A DNA stretch of 12,334 nucleotides from Prado023 sp039812125 (GCA_039812125.1 JBDHZV010000085.1:1-12334); one strand, 5' to 3'. Counted from the stretch's first letter, positions 1-7,433 are shown. Made by a program: numbers and translations. The notes: a model not told the origin generated them from the sequence alone.

Positions 1-4
1 CGCA

Positions 5-33
5 CAGTTGAAGATTCGTTCATGCGCTAATAT
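5..33 (+). promoter_or_regulatory. Candidate promoter of the hyc/hyf-like operon
   Basis: TAATAT at 28–33 is an A/T-rich hexamer of the TAnnnT type expected for a -10 box and stands out in a very GC-rich sequence. A weak -35 match, CAGTTG at 5–10, lies 17 bases upstream. Transcription would start near base 40, leaving a leader of about 28 bases before the GTG at 68. The call rests on sequence pattern alone, and the window edge cuts off anything further upstream. Confidence 0.35.
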
Positions 34-38
34 GTGCA
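18..38. promoter_or_regulatory. Candidate ArsR-type operator over the operon promoter
   Basis: GTTCATG (18–24) and ATGTGCA (32–38) flank the candidate -10 box. Inside this stretch TGCGC (23–27) and GTGCA (34–38) form an imperfect inverted repeat with a 6-base gap (4 of 5 positions match). The same two heptamers, in reversed order, occur upstream of the arsR gene at 7483–7501. A repressor bound here would cover the -10 region. Binding by the ArsR protein encoded at 7531 is an inference. Confidence 0.35.
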
Positions 39-55
39 CTCCTTGAGAAGGACCA

Positions 56-62
56 GAGGGAG
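56..62 (+). promoter_or_regulatory. Ribosome binding site of the small leader ORF
   Basis: GAGGGAG is a strong Shine-Dalgarno match, 5 bases before the GTG at 68. The next gene, whose only possible start is ATG 175, has no comparable site. This is the main sign that translation of the operon begins at 68. Confidence 0.6.
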
Positions 63-67
63 TGATC

Positions 68-178
68 GTGCCGGCCGTGGTTGAGCCGCTGACCGTCCGG
101 CGGCTGGCGTCCGCACGGGACGCCCAGCACGCGCCTGCACCCTGGCTGTCACCTGGCCAGCGCGGGGCGCTTCGATGA
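68..178 (+). CDS. Small ORF at the head of the operon, 36 aa, unknown function
   Basis: I do not recognise this product. It starts with GTG behind a strong Shine-Dalgarno (GAGGGAG, 5-base spacing) and ends in an ATGA overlap with the Fe-S subunit gene at 175. The peptide starts VPAVVEPLTVRRL and ends SPGQRGALR. It has no cysteine, no membrane segment and no signal peptide. The next gene has no in-frame ATG, GTG or TTG upstream of 175 (the first upstream in-frame stop is at 82), so this is not a mis-framed N-terminus of that gene unless a frameshift is present. It may be a real small subunit or factor, or a translated leader whose role is to load ribosomes for coupled translation of the next gene. 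Its existence as a translated ORF is fairly likely; its function is open. Confidence 0.5.
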   Translation: MPAVVEPLTVRRLASARDAQHAPAPWLSPGQRGALR

Positions 179-693
179 GCGCGTCGGCCTTGCTCCGGCT
201 GGTCCGGCGGGTCGGCCGCATCGCCGAGGCGGCTCCGCCGTTCCCCGGCAGCACTGCGGGTTCCCGTCCGCCGGCCCGCTCTGCGGGTCCGCTGGTCCCA
301 GCGCTACGGGGCAGCGCACAGGTGCGCCACGTGGACGCGGGGTCGTGCAACGGGTGCGAGATCGAGGTCGCTGCCGCTTTCGGCCCGGTGTACGACGTGG
401 AGCGGTACGGGGCCCGGCTGGTGGCCTCACCCCGCCACGCCGACGTCGTCCTGGTGACCGGGGTGGTCACCCACAACATGGCCCAGCCCCTGCGGTTGAC
501 GGTGGGGGCCACCCCCGAGCCCCGGCTGGTGATCGCGCTGGGCGACTGCGCGCGGGACTGCGGTGCGCTGCGCGGCGGCTACGGGGTGCTGGGGTCCGTG
601 GCCGAGGTGGTGCCCGTGGACCTGGAGGTGCCCGGCTGCCCGCCCGAGCCCGATGCCATCGTCGCGGCGCTGCGACAGGTGACGGGCCGGTGA
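175..693 (+). CDS. hyfI: NuoB/HyfI-like Fe-S subunit (hydrogenase-4 small-subunit family, Rv0082-like)
   Basis: This is a 172-residue member of the NuoB / [NiFe]-hydrogenase small-subunit family, which carries the single proximal 4Fe-4S cluster in the peripheral arm of complex I-like enzymes. The cluster ligands are visible: C58-x-x-C61 in AGSCNGCEIE, C125 in GDCARDCG and C155 in PGCPPEP. C129 in the GDCARDCG stretch is an additional cysteine. The first 45 or so residues are basic and proline/alanine-rich and show no known domain. ATG 175 is the only start codon after the last in-frame stop; it overlaps the small ORF's stop (ATGA), so translation is probably coupled. The stop at 691–693 overlaps the GTG of hyfB. 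Order and content match M. tuberculosis Rv0082. It should pass electrons between an unknown donor and the NuoD-like subunit encoded at 5832. Confidence 0.88.
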   Translation: MSASALLRLVRRVGRIAEAAPPFPGSTAGSRPPARSAGPLVPALRGSAQVRHVDAGSCNGCEIEVAAAFGPVYDVERYGARLVASPRHADVVLVTGVVTHNMAQPLRLTVGATPEPRLVIALGDCARDCGALRGGYGVLGSVAEVVPVDLEVPGCPPEPDAIVAALRQVTGR

Positions 694-2687
694 GTCCCGT
701 CGAGCTCGGGCTGCTCACCCAGCTCGCCCTGGCGGCGGCCGCCGTCCTGCTGGCGATGACCACGGGGGGCCGGCTGCGCAACGTGCTGGCCGGCTCGTCG
801 TGCGTCGCGCTCGCGGGGGCGGGCGTGGTGACCGGAGCGCTGGCAGCCACGGGGCACCCAGGCACCATCGAGGTCACGACGGCGCTGCCGATCGGCCCGA
901 TGGTGCTGGCACCCAGCCAGCTCGGCGGGGTGTTCATGCTCGTGGTCGGCGCGGTCGGCGTGCTCGGGTCGGTGTTCGCGATCGGGTACGCGCACGGTCC
1001 GGCGGCCGCGCCGGGGCAGTGGGCTGCCCTCGCGATGTTCCTGCTGGGCATGCAGCTGGTGCCGGCGGCCGGCGACATGCTGTCGTTCCTGCTGGCATGG
1101 GAGCTGATGGCGGCCGCGTCGACCGTGCTCGTGCTGGCCGATCAGGTGCGCAGCCCCGCAGCACGGGAGGCCGCACTCTGGTACGCGATCATGACCCACC
1201 TGAGCATGCTGGCGATCCTGGCCGGCTTCGCGGTCCTGGCCGCCCGCACCGGCGGGACGTCCTTCGCGGTGATGGCCACGGCCGACCCCGGATCGGCGCC
1301 GGCCACAGTCGCGTTCGTGCTGCTGGCTGTGGGGTTCCTGGCCAAGGCGGGGCTGGTTCCCCTGCACGTCTGGCTGCCCCGCGCCCACCCGGAGGCGCCC
1401 AGCCACGCGTCGGCCCTGATGAGTGCGGCGATGGTCAAGCTCGGGGTGTACGGCATGCTGCTGGTCACGCTGCGACTGCTGCCCGGCGGTCCGGCGTGGT
1501 GGGCCGTGCTGCTGGTCGTCGTGGGCTGCGGGTCCGCGCTCTACGGGATCCTGCAGGCTGGCGTCGCCTCGGACGTCAAGCGGCTCCTGGCCTACTCGAC
1601 CAGCGAGAACGTCGGGCTGATCGTGCTGGCTCTGGGCAGCGCCCTGCTGCTGGCCGGGCACCGACTCGTCGGGGCGGCATCGGCGGCCCTGATCGCCTGC
1701 CTGCTGCTGGTCGTGAGCCATGCCGCGTTCAAGGTGACCCTGTTCCTGGGTGCCGGGGCGGTGCTCCACGCGACCGGCGAGCGTGATCTCGACCGGCTGG
1801 GTGGGCTGGTCCACCGGATGCCCTGGACGGCTGCCGCGTTCGGGGTGGCCAGCCTGGGCGCGGCCGCCCTGCCGGTGACCGGGGGGTTCGCCGCCGAGTG
1901 GGCGCTGCTGCAGGCCCTGATCCACGGATCGGCGTCCGGCGAGCGGATGGTCCCGGTGGCGGTGCCCCTGGCACTGAGCGTCATCGCCCTGACCGCCGGT
2001 CTGGCGCTGCTCACCTTCGTCAAGGCCTACGGCATCGCGTTCCTGGCCCGGCCCCGGTCCGAACCGGCTGGCGCCGCCCTCGAGGTCCCGGCGGTGATGC
2101 GCATCCCGCTGGTCGCCGGAGCGGCAGCCGTGGTCGCCCTGGGCCTGGCGCCCGGCCCGGTCGCGGCCTTCCTCGCGGGGGCCGCGGGCATCCCGGGGGC
2201 CGCGCCCATCGGGCTGGCCGGGTTGCAGCTGACGGGCGTGGGTGCGCTCCTGGACCCGATCGCCCTCACCGCGCTGGGCCTGCTCGTGGCAGCGCCGGCC
2301 CTCGTGGGCGCGGCGGTCGTGGCGCGTCGGCTCCCCCGCGAGTCCGCAGTCCCGGGCTGGGGCTGCGGGGCCGTGCGCACCAGTCCCCGGATGCAGTACA
2401 CCGCCACGTCCTACGCCGAGCCGGTGATGCGCATCTTCGACGACACCCTGCGGCCCGCGCGCGACGTGGTGGTGACCCACGTGGACGAGTCGAGGTACAT
2501 GGCCGCGCGCGTCCGCTACAGCCAGCAGATCGACGACGTCATCGAGGTCAGCGCCTACGCGCCGATCGTCCGGGCGACGAACTGGGCAGCCGACCGGGCG
2601 CGCCGGGTCCAGAACGGGTCCATCCACCGCTACCTCGGGTTCTCGTTCGCCGCGTTCGTGCTGGTCCTGCTGGTGGTGGCCCGATGA
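690..2687 (+). CDS. hyfB: HyfB-like antiporter-type membrane subunit
   Basis: This 665-residue, very hydrophobic protein belongs to the proton-conducting antiporter (Mrp/NuoL/M/N) family. It has the features of a proton channel: E138 in LLAWELMAAAS, K219 in FLAKAGLVPLHVWLP and H344/K348 in SHAAFKVTLFLGAG. The broken-helix motif HVWLPRAHPEAPSHASALMS is intact. The C-terminal part (MQYTATSYAEPVMRIFDD, then a final membrane helix at about 645–663) is typical of HyfB/HycC rather than of NuoL. The start is GTG 690, overlapping the previous stop (GTGA). The open frame extends back to 345, but that stretch is arginine/glycine-rich and lies in a shadow frame of hyfI, so it is not part of the protein. 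The next gene starts inside its stop codon (ATGA at 2684). It probably couples electron transfer to H+ or Na+ movement. Confidence 0.9.
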   Translation: MSPVELGLLTQLALAAAAVLLAMTTGGRLRNVLAGSSCVALAGAGVVTGALAATGHPGTIEVTTALPIGPMVLAPSQLGGVFMLVVGAVGVLGSVFAIGYAHGPAAAPGQWAALAMFLLGMQLVPAAGDMLSFLLAWELMAAASTVLVLADQVRSPAAREAALWYAIMTHLSMLAILAGFAVLAARTGGTSFAVMATADPGSAPATVAFVLLAVGFLAKAGLVPLHVWLPRAHPEAPSHASALMSAAMVKLGVYGMLLVTLRLLPGGPAWWAVLLVVVGCGSALYGILQAGVASDVKRLLAYSTSENVGLIVLALGSALLLAGHRLVGAASAALIACLLLVVSHAAFKVTLFLGAGAVLHATGERDLDRLGGLVHRMPWTAAAFGVASLGAAALPVTGGFAAEWALLQALIHGSASGERMVPVAVPLALSVIALTAGLALLTFVKAYGIAFLARPRSEPAGAALEVPAVMRIPLVAGAAAVVALGLAPGPVAAFLAGAAGIPGAAPIGLAGLQLTGVGALLDPIALTALGLLVAAPALVGAAVVARRLPRESAVPGWGCGAVRTSPRMQYTATSYAEPVMRIFDDTLRPARDVVVTHVDESRYMAARVRYSQQIDDVIEVSAYAPIVRATNWAADRARRVQNGSIHRYLGFSFAAFVLVLLVVAR

Positions 2688-3658
2688 CCGGCACCGCAGC
2701 CGCCGACGCGCCGACGCTGGCCTCCCTGGCGGTCGTGCTGGTCCAGGTCGCGGTCATGATGGGCCTGGCCCCCCTGGTCAGCGGCATCACCCGGCAGGCC
2801 CGGGCCCGGGTCGAGGGCCGCGCCGGGGCCGGCGTGCTGCAGCCCTACCGGGACGTGCGCAAGCTGCTGGCCAAGCGCCCGATGCACGCCTCCGGCACGA
2901 GCTGGGCCACCCGGGTCGGCCCCCTGCTGCTGCTCGCCTCGAGCGTGCTGGTGGTGGCGCTGATCCCATTGGTGGCCGCCGTGCCCCTCGCCCTGGTGCC
3001 TGACGACCTGTTCGTGGTGGTCTCGGTGCTGCTGGTCGGCACGGTCGCCCTGGCCCTGCTCGGCCTCGACGCCGGGTCGGCGTTCGGGGGCATGGGTTCG
3101 TCCCGGCACATGACGATCGCCGCCCTGGTGGAACCCACGGTGCTGCTGGCGGTCTACGCGCTGTCGATCCCGGTCGGCAGCTCGACGCTGTCGCTGATCG
3201 TCACCGCCCGCCAGCACGACCCGGCCAGCATCGCCTCGCCGGCGGGGGTGCTCGCTGTCGTGGCCCTGGCCGTGGTCGTGCTGGCCGAGACCGGTCGGCT
3301 GCCCGTGGACAACCCGGCCACCCACCTGGAGCTGACGATGGTGCACGAGGCGATGGTGCTGGAGACCTCGGCGCGTGACCTGGCCTGGGTGGAGCTCGGG
3401 TCCTGGCTGCGGCTGGCCGCCCTGCTCGGGCTGGTCGGCAACCTGGTGCTGCCCTGGGGCGTGGCCGACGCGGCGACGCCCGGCGCGCTGCTGCTGGGGA
3501 CCGTGGCACTCACGCTCAAGACGGGTCTGCTGGCCGGGGTCCTGGGCGCAGGAGAGGTGGTCATGGCCAAGCTCCGGCTGTTCCGGGTGCCCGAGCTGCT
3601 GGCCGGCTCGTTCGTCCTGGCGTTCCTGGCCGTGAACGCCTCCTACCTGGTCGCCTGA
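2684..3658 (+). CDS. hycD: HycD/HyfC-like membrane subunit (NuoH family)
   Basis: This 324-residue membrane protein is homologous to NuoH, the subunit that joins the Fe-S arm to the ion-pumping arm. Family signatures are clear: QPYRDVRKLLAKRPM at about 53–67, the loop AETGRLPVDNPATHLELTM with E202, and H221-E222 in VHEAMVLE. About eight membrane helices are visible. The ATG overlaps the hyfB stop as ATGA. The open frame runs back to 1898, but that part is arginine-rich and out of frame with the real hyfB. It corresponds to M. tuberculosis Rv0084. The acidic residues of the E-channel-type loop are retained, so the ion-coupling path looks intact even though the large subunit has lost its nickel site. 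Confidence 0.9.
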   Translation: MTGTAAADAPTLASLAVVLVQVAVMMGLAPLVSGITRQARARVEGRAGAGVLQPYRDVRKLLAKRPMHASGTSWATRVGPLLLLASSVLVVALIPLVAAVPLALVPDDLFVVVSVLLVGTVALALLGLDAGSAFGGMGSSRHMTIAALVEPTVLLAVYALSIPVGSSTLSLIVTARQHDPASIASPAGVLAVVALAVVVLAETGRLPVDNPATHLELTMVHEAMVLETSARDLAWVELGSWLRLAALLGLVGNLVLPWGVADAATPGALLLGTVALTLKTGLLAGVLGAGEVVMAKLRLFRVPELLAGSFVLAFLAVNASYLVA

Positions 3659-3663
3659 GAGGA
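3657..3663 (+). promoter_or_regulatory. Ribosome binding site of hyfE
   Basis: GAGAGGA lies 7 bases before ATG 3671 and overlaps the hycD stop codon. HyfE is the only core subunit gene of the operon separated from its predecessor by a short gap instead of an overlap, and it has its own clear Shine-Dalgarno. Confidence 0.6.
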
Positions 3664-3670
3664 CACCGCC

Positions 3671-4357
3671 ATGGGTCTCGCCCAGAGCGCCGCAACCCAG
3701 CTGCTCGCCCTGGCCACGGGCGTGCTGATGGTCACGTCCGCGCTGTTCGTGTGGCGCCGGTCGCTGGATGCCGCGGTCCGGCTGCTCGTCGTCCAGGGCA
3801 TCGCCATGGCCGGCCTCGTGGTCACCATCGCACGCGGCGAGGGCGAGGCCCAGCTCCTGCTCGTCGCCGGGATGGTCCTGGCCGTCAAGGGGGCGGCGAT
3901 CCCGGCGATGGTGGGCCGGGCGGTCCGTGCCACCGGCGCGGACCGGGAGGACGCGCCCCGGCTCAACCCGACCGCAGGCCTGGTCCTGGTCGCGCTGCTG
4001 AGCACCGTGGCATACCTGGTCAGCCGTCCCATCATCCAGGGCACCGCCGATCACGCGGTCGGGCAGGCGGGACCGGCTGCGTTCGCCGTGCCCGTGGGGA
4101 TCACGATGGTGCTGATCGGCCTGCTGCTCCTGGCGACCCGCCGGCGGGCGCTGTCCCAGCTCGTGGGATTCCTGGTCCTGGACAACGGGATCGCGACGGT
4201 CGCCTTCCTGACCGCCGCCGGGGTGCCGTTCGTCGTCGAGCTGGGCGTGTCGTTCGACGTCCTGCTGATCGCGCTGATCCTGGCCCTGCTGTCCGGGAGG
4301 ATGCACGACCTGATCGGGGCCTCGGGGGTCGACCGGATGACGGAGCTGAGGGACTGA
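3671..4357 (+). CDS. hyfE: HyfE/HycP-like membrane subunit
   Basis: This 228-residue hydrophobic protein has about seven membrane helices and matches the HyfE family of hydrogenase-4 complexes (Rv0085/HycP in M. tuberculosis); its C-terminal half resembles NuoK. Recognisable stretches are FLVLDNGIATVAF and VVELGVSFDVLLIALILALL, both characteristic of HyfE. It carries a basic loop (ATRRRALSQ) before the LDNGI helix. The start ATG 3671 has a good Shine-Dalgarno (GAGAGGA). Its stop TGA at 4355–4357 shares a base with the ATG of hyfF. It is an accessory transmembrane subunit with no cofactor, expected between the NuoH-like and antiporter-like subunits. Confidence 0.87.
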   Translation: MGLAQSAATQLLALATGVLMVTSALFVWRRSLDAAVRLLVVQGIAMAGLVVTIARGEGEAQLLLVAGMVLAVKGAAIPAMVGRAVRATGADREDAPRLNPTAGLVLVALLSTVAYLVSRPIIQGTADHAVGQAGPAAFAVPVGITMVLIGLLLLATRRRALSQLVGFLVLDNGIATVAFLTAAGVPFVVELGVSFDVLLIALILALLSGRMHDLIGASGVDRMTELRD

Positions 4358-5832
4358 TGACCGTGCTGCTGATGGTGCCACCCGTACTGGCCCTGCTGGT
4401 CGGAGCTGCCTGCCTGGCCTCGACCTCCCCCGCCGTGGCGCGACGCTCCGGAGTGGTCACCAGCGCGGTCGTGCTCGCCTGCGGCCTGGGCCTGCTCGCA
4501 GGGGGTTCGGATGCCCCCACCGCCGGGTGGGGGCTGCTGCACGCCGATGCCCTGTCGGCCTTCATGCTCACGATCATCGGAGCCGTCGGGCTCACCGCGA
4601 CCTGGGGAGGCCTGGCTGCCCCCGACCCCGACGCAGCACCCGCGGCAACACCCGACCAGCGTCGGTACGCCGCGCTGGTCTGCCTCTTCCTCGGCGCGAT
4701 GTCCACCGCCGTGCTCGCCGCCAACCTGGGGGTCCTCTGGGTCGCGATCGAGGCGACCACCATCACCACCGCGTTCCTGGTGGGCCACCACGGCACGAGC
4801 CGATCCCTGGAGGCGGCGTGGAAGTACGTCGTGCTCGGCTCGGTGGGTGTGGCGATCGCGCTGCTGGGGGTCGTGCTGATCTACGCAGCCGCCCGCAGCG
4901 CCGGGACTCCCACGCTGTCCTGGTCGGCGCTGACCAGCGGTGAGCTGCCCCTGGACCCCGGGCTGATCCGCGTCGCCACCGCGCTGGCCGTGCTCGGCTT
5001 CGCGACCAAGGCCGGCCTGGCTCCGATGCACTCCTGGCTGCCCGACGCGCACAGCCAGGCCCCCGCACCGGTGTCCGGGCTGATGTCCGGCGTCCTGCTG
5101 GCAGTGGCGTTCTACGCGATCCTGCGAGTCCAGGCGATCGCTGACAGCGTGCTGGGGCCGGGGCTGATGCGGGGCCTGCTGATGGCCGCGGGGCTGCTGT
5201 CGCTGGGGGTGGCCGCCCTGCTCATCCTGCGCCAGCAGGACTACAAGCGGATGCTCGCCTACTCGAGCATCGAGCACATGGGGCTGCTGGCCGTCGGCGC
5301 GGCGATCGGAGGTCCCCTGGCGCTGACCGCGGTCCTGCTGCACATGCTGGGACATGGCCTGGCCAAGGCGAGCCTGTTCGTCGTGGCCGGGCGGGTCCTG
5401 GCCGCGGAGGGCACGACCCGGATCCGCGACGTCCGCGGGCTGCTGGCCCGCAGCCCGGGGTTGGCCATCCCCTTCGTCATCGGCATGGCCGCGCTGCTCG
5501 GGTTCCCGCCCTTCGCCCTGTTCTTCTCCGAGGTGGCCATCGTGGTGGCGGGCTGGCAGTCCGGACTCGGCGCTGCGATGGGCATGGTCGTGGTCCTGCT
5601 GCTGGCGCTCTTCGCCGGCCTGGCCCGCGCCAGCGCCGCGATGCTCCTCGGCCCGGCGGCCCCGCCCGAGCCCTCCCCGGCCCCACCCCCGGACCACGAC
5701 CCGGGCCGGGGTGCCGCGGCCGGCCCCGCCGCTCCGCTGGTCCTGGCGCTGGGGGTGACGGCGGTGGTCGGGTTCCTGGCCGGGCCGGTCGGGACGGCGC
5801 TGGCACGCGCGGCCCAGGCGCTGGGCAGCTGA
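4357..5832 (+). CDS. hyfF: HyfF/HycQ-like second antiporter-type membrane subunit
   Basis: This 491-residue antiporter-like subunit has the usual channel residues: E132 in LWVAIEATTITTAF, K218 in GFATKAGLAPMHSWLPDAHS, and H329, H333 and K337 in LHMLGHGLAKASLF. The start is ATG 4357, overlapping the hyfE stop (TGATG). The frame is open back to 3751, but that part is a shadow of hyfE. A proline/alanine-rich stretch at residues 433–460 (PPEPSPAPPPDHDPGRG) separates the last membrane helix from the core and looks like a flexible insertion. It is equivalent to Rv0086/HycQ and E. coli HyfF. No third antiporter-like subunit (HyfD) is present, so the complex has two predicted ion channels of this type plus the NuoH-like path. 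Confidence 0.9.
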   Translation: MTVLLMVPPVLALLVGAACLASTSPAVARRSGVVTSAVVLACGLGLLAGGSDAPTAGWGLLHADALSAFMLTIIGAVGLTATWGGLAAPDPDAAPAATPDQRRYAALVCLFLGAMSTAVLAANLGVLWVAIEATTITTAFLVGHHGTSRSLEAAWKYVVLGSVGVAIALLGVVLIYAAARSAGTPTLSWSALTSGELPLDPGLIRVATALAVLGFATKAGLAPMHSWLPDAHSQAPAPVSGLMSGVLLAVAFYAILRVQAIADSVLGPGLMRGLLMAAGLLSLGVAALLILRQQDYKRMLAYSSIEHMGLLAVGAAIGGPLALTAVLLHMLGHGLAKASLFVVAGRVLAAEGTTRIRDVRGLLARSPGLAIPFVIGMAALLGFPPFALFFSEVAIVVAGWQSGLGAAMGMVVVLLLALFAGLARASAAMLLGPAAPPEPSPAPPPDHDPGRGAAAGPAAPLVLALGVTAVVGFLAGPVGTALARAAQALGS

Positions 5833-7397
5833 TGGGCGCCGCACCCTCCACCCGGATCGATGCCACCGTCGAGATGCCGATCCCACGCAGCGGGCTGCAC
5901 CCCGCGGCCGAGCGCATGCTGGACACCGGGCACCGGCTGGCCCTGGTCGCCGCCCACGACGACGGGGCCGACGGATTCCACGTCGTCTACGCGTTCGCGC
6001 ACCCGGGCACCGACCAGCGCGCCGAACTCGTGGTCCGGCTGCCGCGGGAGGACCCCAGCGTGCCCTCGCTGGCCGGGCTGTCCTTCCCCGCCGGCCGGTT
6101 CGAGCGCGGCATGCGCGACCAGTTCGGCATCCTCCCCGCGGGCCACCCGCGCCCGCGCGGCCTCGTCCGCCACGAGCACTGGCCGCCCGACGGGTTCCCG
6201 ATGCGCCGCGACGCCGACCCCAACCCCCGGTTCGGACTCGACGAGGGCGCCTTCCCGTTCGTGGTCGTCGAGGGCCCCGGCGTCTACGAGATCCCCGTCG
6301 GCCCGGTGCACGCCGGGCTGATCGAGCCCGGCCACTTCCGGTTCTCCGTGGTCGGGGAGACCATCCTGCGGATGAAGGCACGTCTGTGGTTCCTGCACCG
6401 GGGCATCGAGAAGCTGTTCGAGGGCCGCAGTCCCGCCGGCGGCATCGAGCTGGCCGAACGGGTCAGCGGGGACACCTCCGTCGGTCACGCACTGGCCTAC
6501 GCCATGGCGGTGGAGGGCGCCCTCGGGCTGGCCGTCGCCGAACCCGACAGGCTCGTGCGTGCCCTCCTGCTCGAGCTCGAACGGCTGCACAACCATGTGG
6601 CCGACATCGGCGCCATGGCCAACGACGTCGGCTTCGGCATCGTCAACACCCACGCCCAGCGGCTGCGCGAGACCCTCCTGCGCCATCACAAGGAGGTGAC
6701 CGGACACCGCCTGCTCCGCGGCGGCATCACCATCGGGGGGGCCCGGCTGCGGGCACTGCCCGACCCGGGCCTGGTCACCCGCGTCGCCACGGAGGCCGCG
6801 GAGCTGGTCGCCATCGCACTGGGCAACTCCACGGTCGCCGACCGGTTCACCGGCACCGCGGTCCTGCCCCGCCAGGAGGCCATCACCATGGGGGTCCTGG
6901 GCTACGTGGCCCGCGCCTCCGGGGTCGACCTCGACGCCCGACGCGACCACCCGTTCGTCGACCTCGGCCCCCGGTTCCGCGTGTGCGCCCGCGACGGCGG
7001 CGACGTCCTGGCCCGGTTCCTGGTCCGCGCCGACGAGATCGCCGTGTCCGCGGACCTGGTCAGCGACCTGGTCGGCCGGCTTGACGGTCATCGCGGGTCC
7101 GGGGCCGACCAGTCCGGGGCACCCGGGACGTCGGACGGCGCACCCGGCGCACCCGGCGCGCCGCGACCGCCCGGCCAGCCCGCCGCACGGGGCCTGGCGC
7201 TGGTCGAAGCCTGGCGCGGGACCGCCACGCACCGGGTGGAGGTCGACCGCGACGGCCTGCTGAGCCGGGTGGCGATCGTGGACCCGTCGTTCTTCACCTG
7301 GCCCGCGCTGCCGGTCGCCCTGGCGGACACCATCGTCCCGGACTTCCCCCTGGCCAACAAGAGCTTCAACCAGTCCTACGCCGGCAACGACCTGTGA
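5832..7397 (+). CDS. hycE: HycE-like fused NuoC–NuoD large subunit lacking the Ni-binding cysteines
   Basis: This 521-residue protein fuses a NuoC-like N-terminal domain (signature ERGMRDQFGI at 91–100, ending near D127) to a NuoD/[NiFe] large-subunit domain (GPVHAG near 157–162, KARLWFLHRGIEKLFEG, LERLHNHVADIGAMANDVGF). The nickel site is missing. The first CxxC position reads ERVSGDTSVGHA, with S212 and T215, and the C-terminal DPCxxC position reads DPSFFT, with S486 and T489. The protein ends in NKSFNQSYAGNDL with no protease-processed tail. It therefore cannot bind NiFe in the known way and resembles Rv0087 and the Ehr group. A 36-residue Gly/Ala/Pro-rich linker (about 419–454) interrupts the domain. 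The start ATG overlaps the hyfF stop (TGATG). The redox substrate is unknown. Assignment to the family is firm; the enzymatic role is not. Confidence 0.9.
   Translation: MGAAPSTRIDATVEMPIPRSGLHPAAERMLDTGHRLALVAAHDDGADGFHVVYAFAHPGTDQRAELVVRLPREDPSVPSLAGLSFPAGRFERGMRDQFGILPAGHPRPRGLVRHEHWPPDGFPMRRDADPNPRFGLDEGAFPFVVVEGPGVYEIPVGPVHAGLIEPGHFRFSVVGETILRMKARLWFLHRGIEKLFEGRSPAGGIELAERVSGDTSVGHALAYAMAVEGALGLAVAEPDRLVRALLLELERLHNHVADIGAMANDVGFGIVNTHAQRLRETLLRHHKEVTGHRLLRGGITIGGARLRALPDPGLVTRVATEAAELVAIALGNSTVADRFTGTAVLPRQEAITMGVLGYVARASGVDLDARRDHPFVDLGPRFRVCARDGGDVLARFLVRADEIAVSADLVSDLVGRLDGHRGSGADQSGAPGTSDGAPGAPGAPRPPGQPAARGLALVEAWRGTATHRVEVDRDGLLSRVAIVDPSFFTWPALPVALADTIVPDFPLANKSFNQSYAGNDL
7137..7163 (+). 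repeat. Three 9-base tandem repeats inside hycE (Gly-Ala-Pro linker)
   Basis: Units GGCGCACCC, GGCGCACCC and GGCGCGCCG lie head to tail and encode GAPGAPGAP within the low-complexity linker. They keep the reading frame, so copy-number change would alter only linker length. Confidence 0.7.
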
Positions 7398-7433
7398 GCG
7401 CTCCACGTCCGCGATCGAGCCGACCTCGGCGCC

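Noticed and set aside
32..46. Four-codon ORF ATG-TGC-ACT-CCT-TGA near the operon promoter
   Set aside because: It has no ribosome site and overlaps the predicted -10/operator region, probably at or before the transcription start.
345..689. N-terminal extension of the hyfB frame
   Set aside because: The stretch is arginine/glycine-rich and overlaps hyfI in another frame; the GTG at 690 fits the family N-terminus and the operon's overlap pattern.
175..7397. Formate hydrogenlyase or hydrogenase-4, the usual automatic label for these genes
   Set aside because: The large subunit has no nickel-ligand cysteines and no formate dehydrogenase or maturation gene is present, so the label would overstate the evidence.
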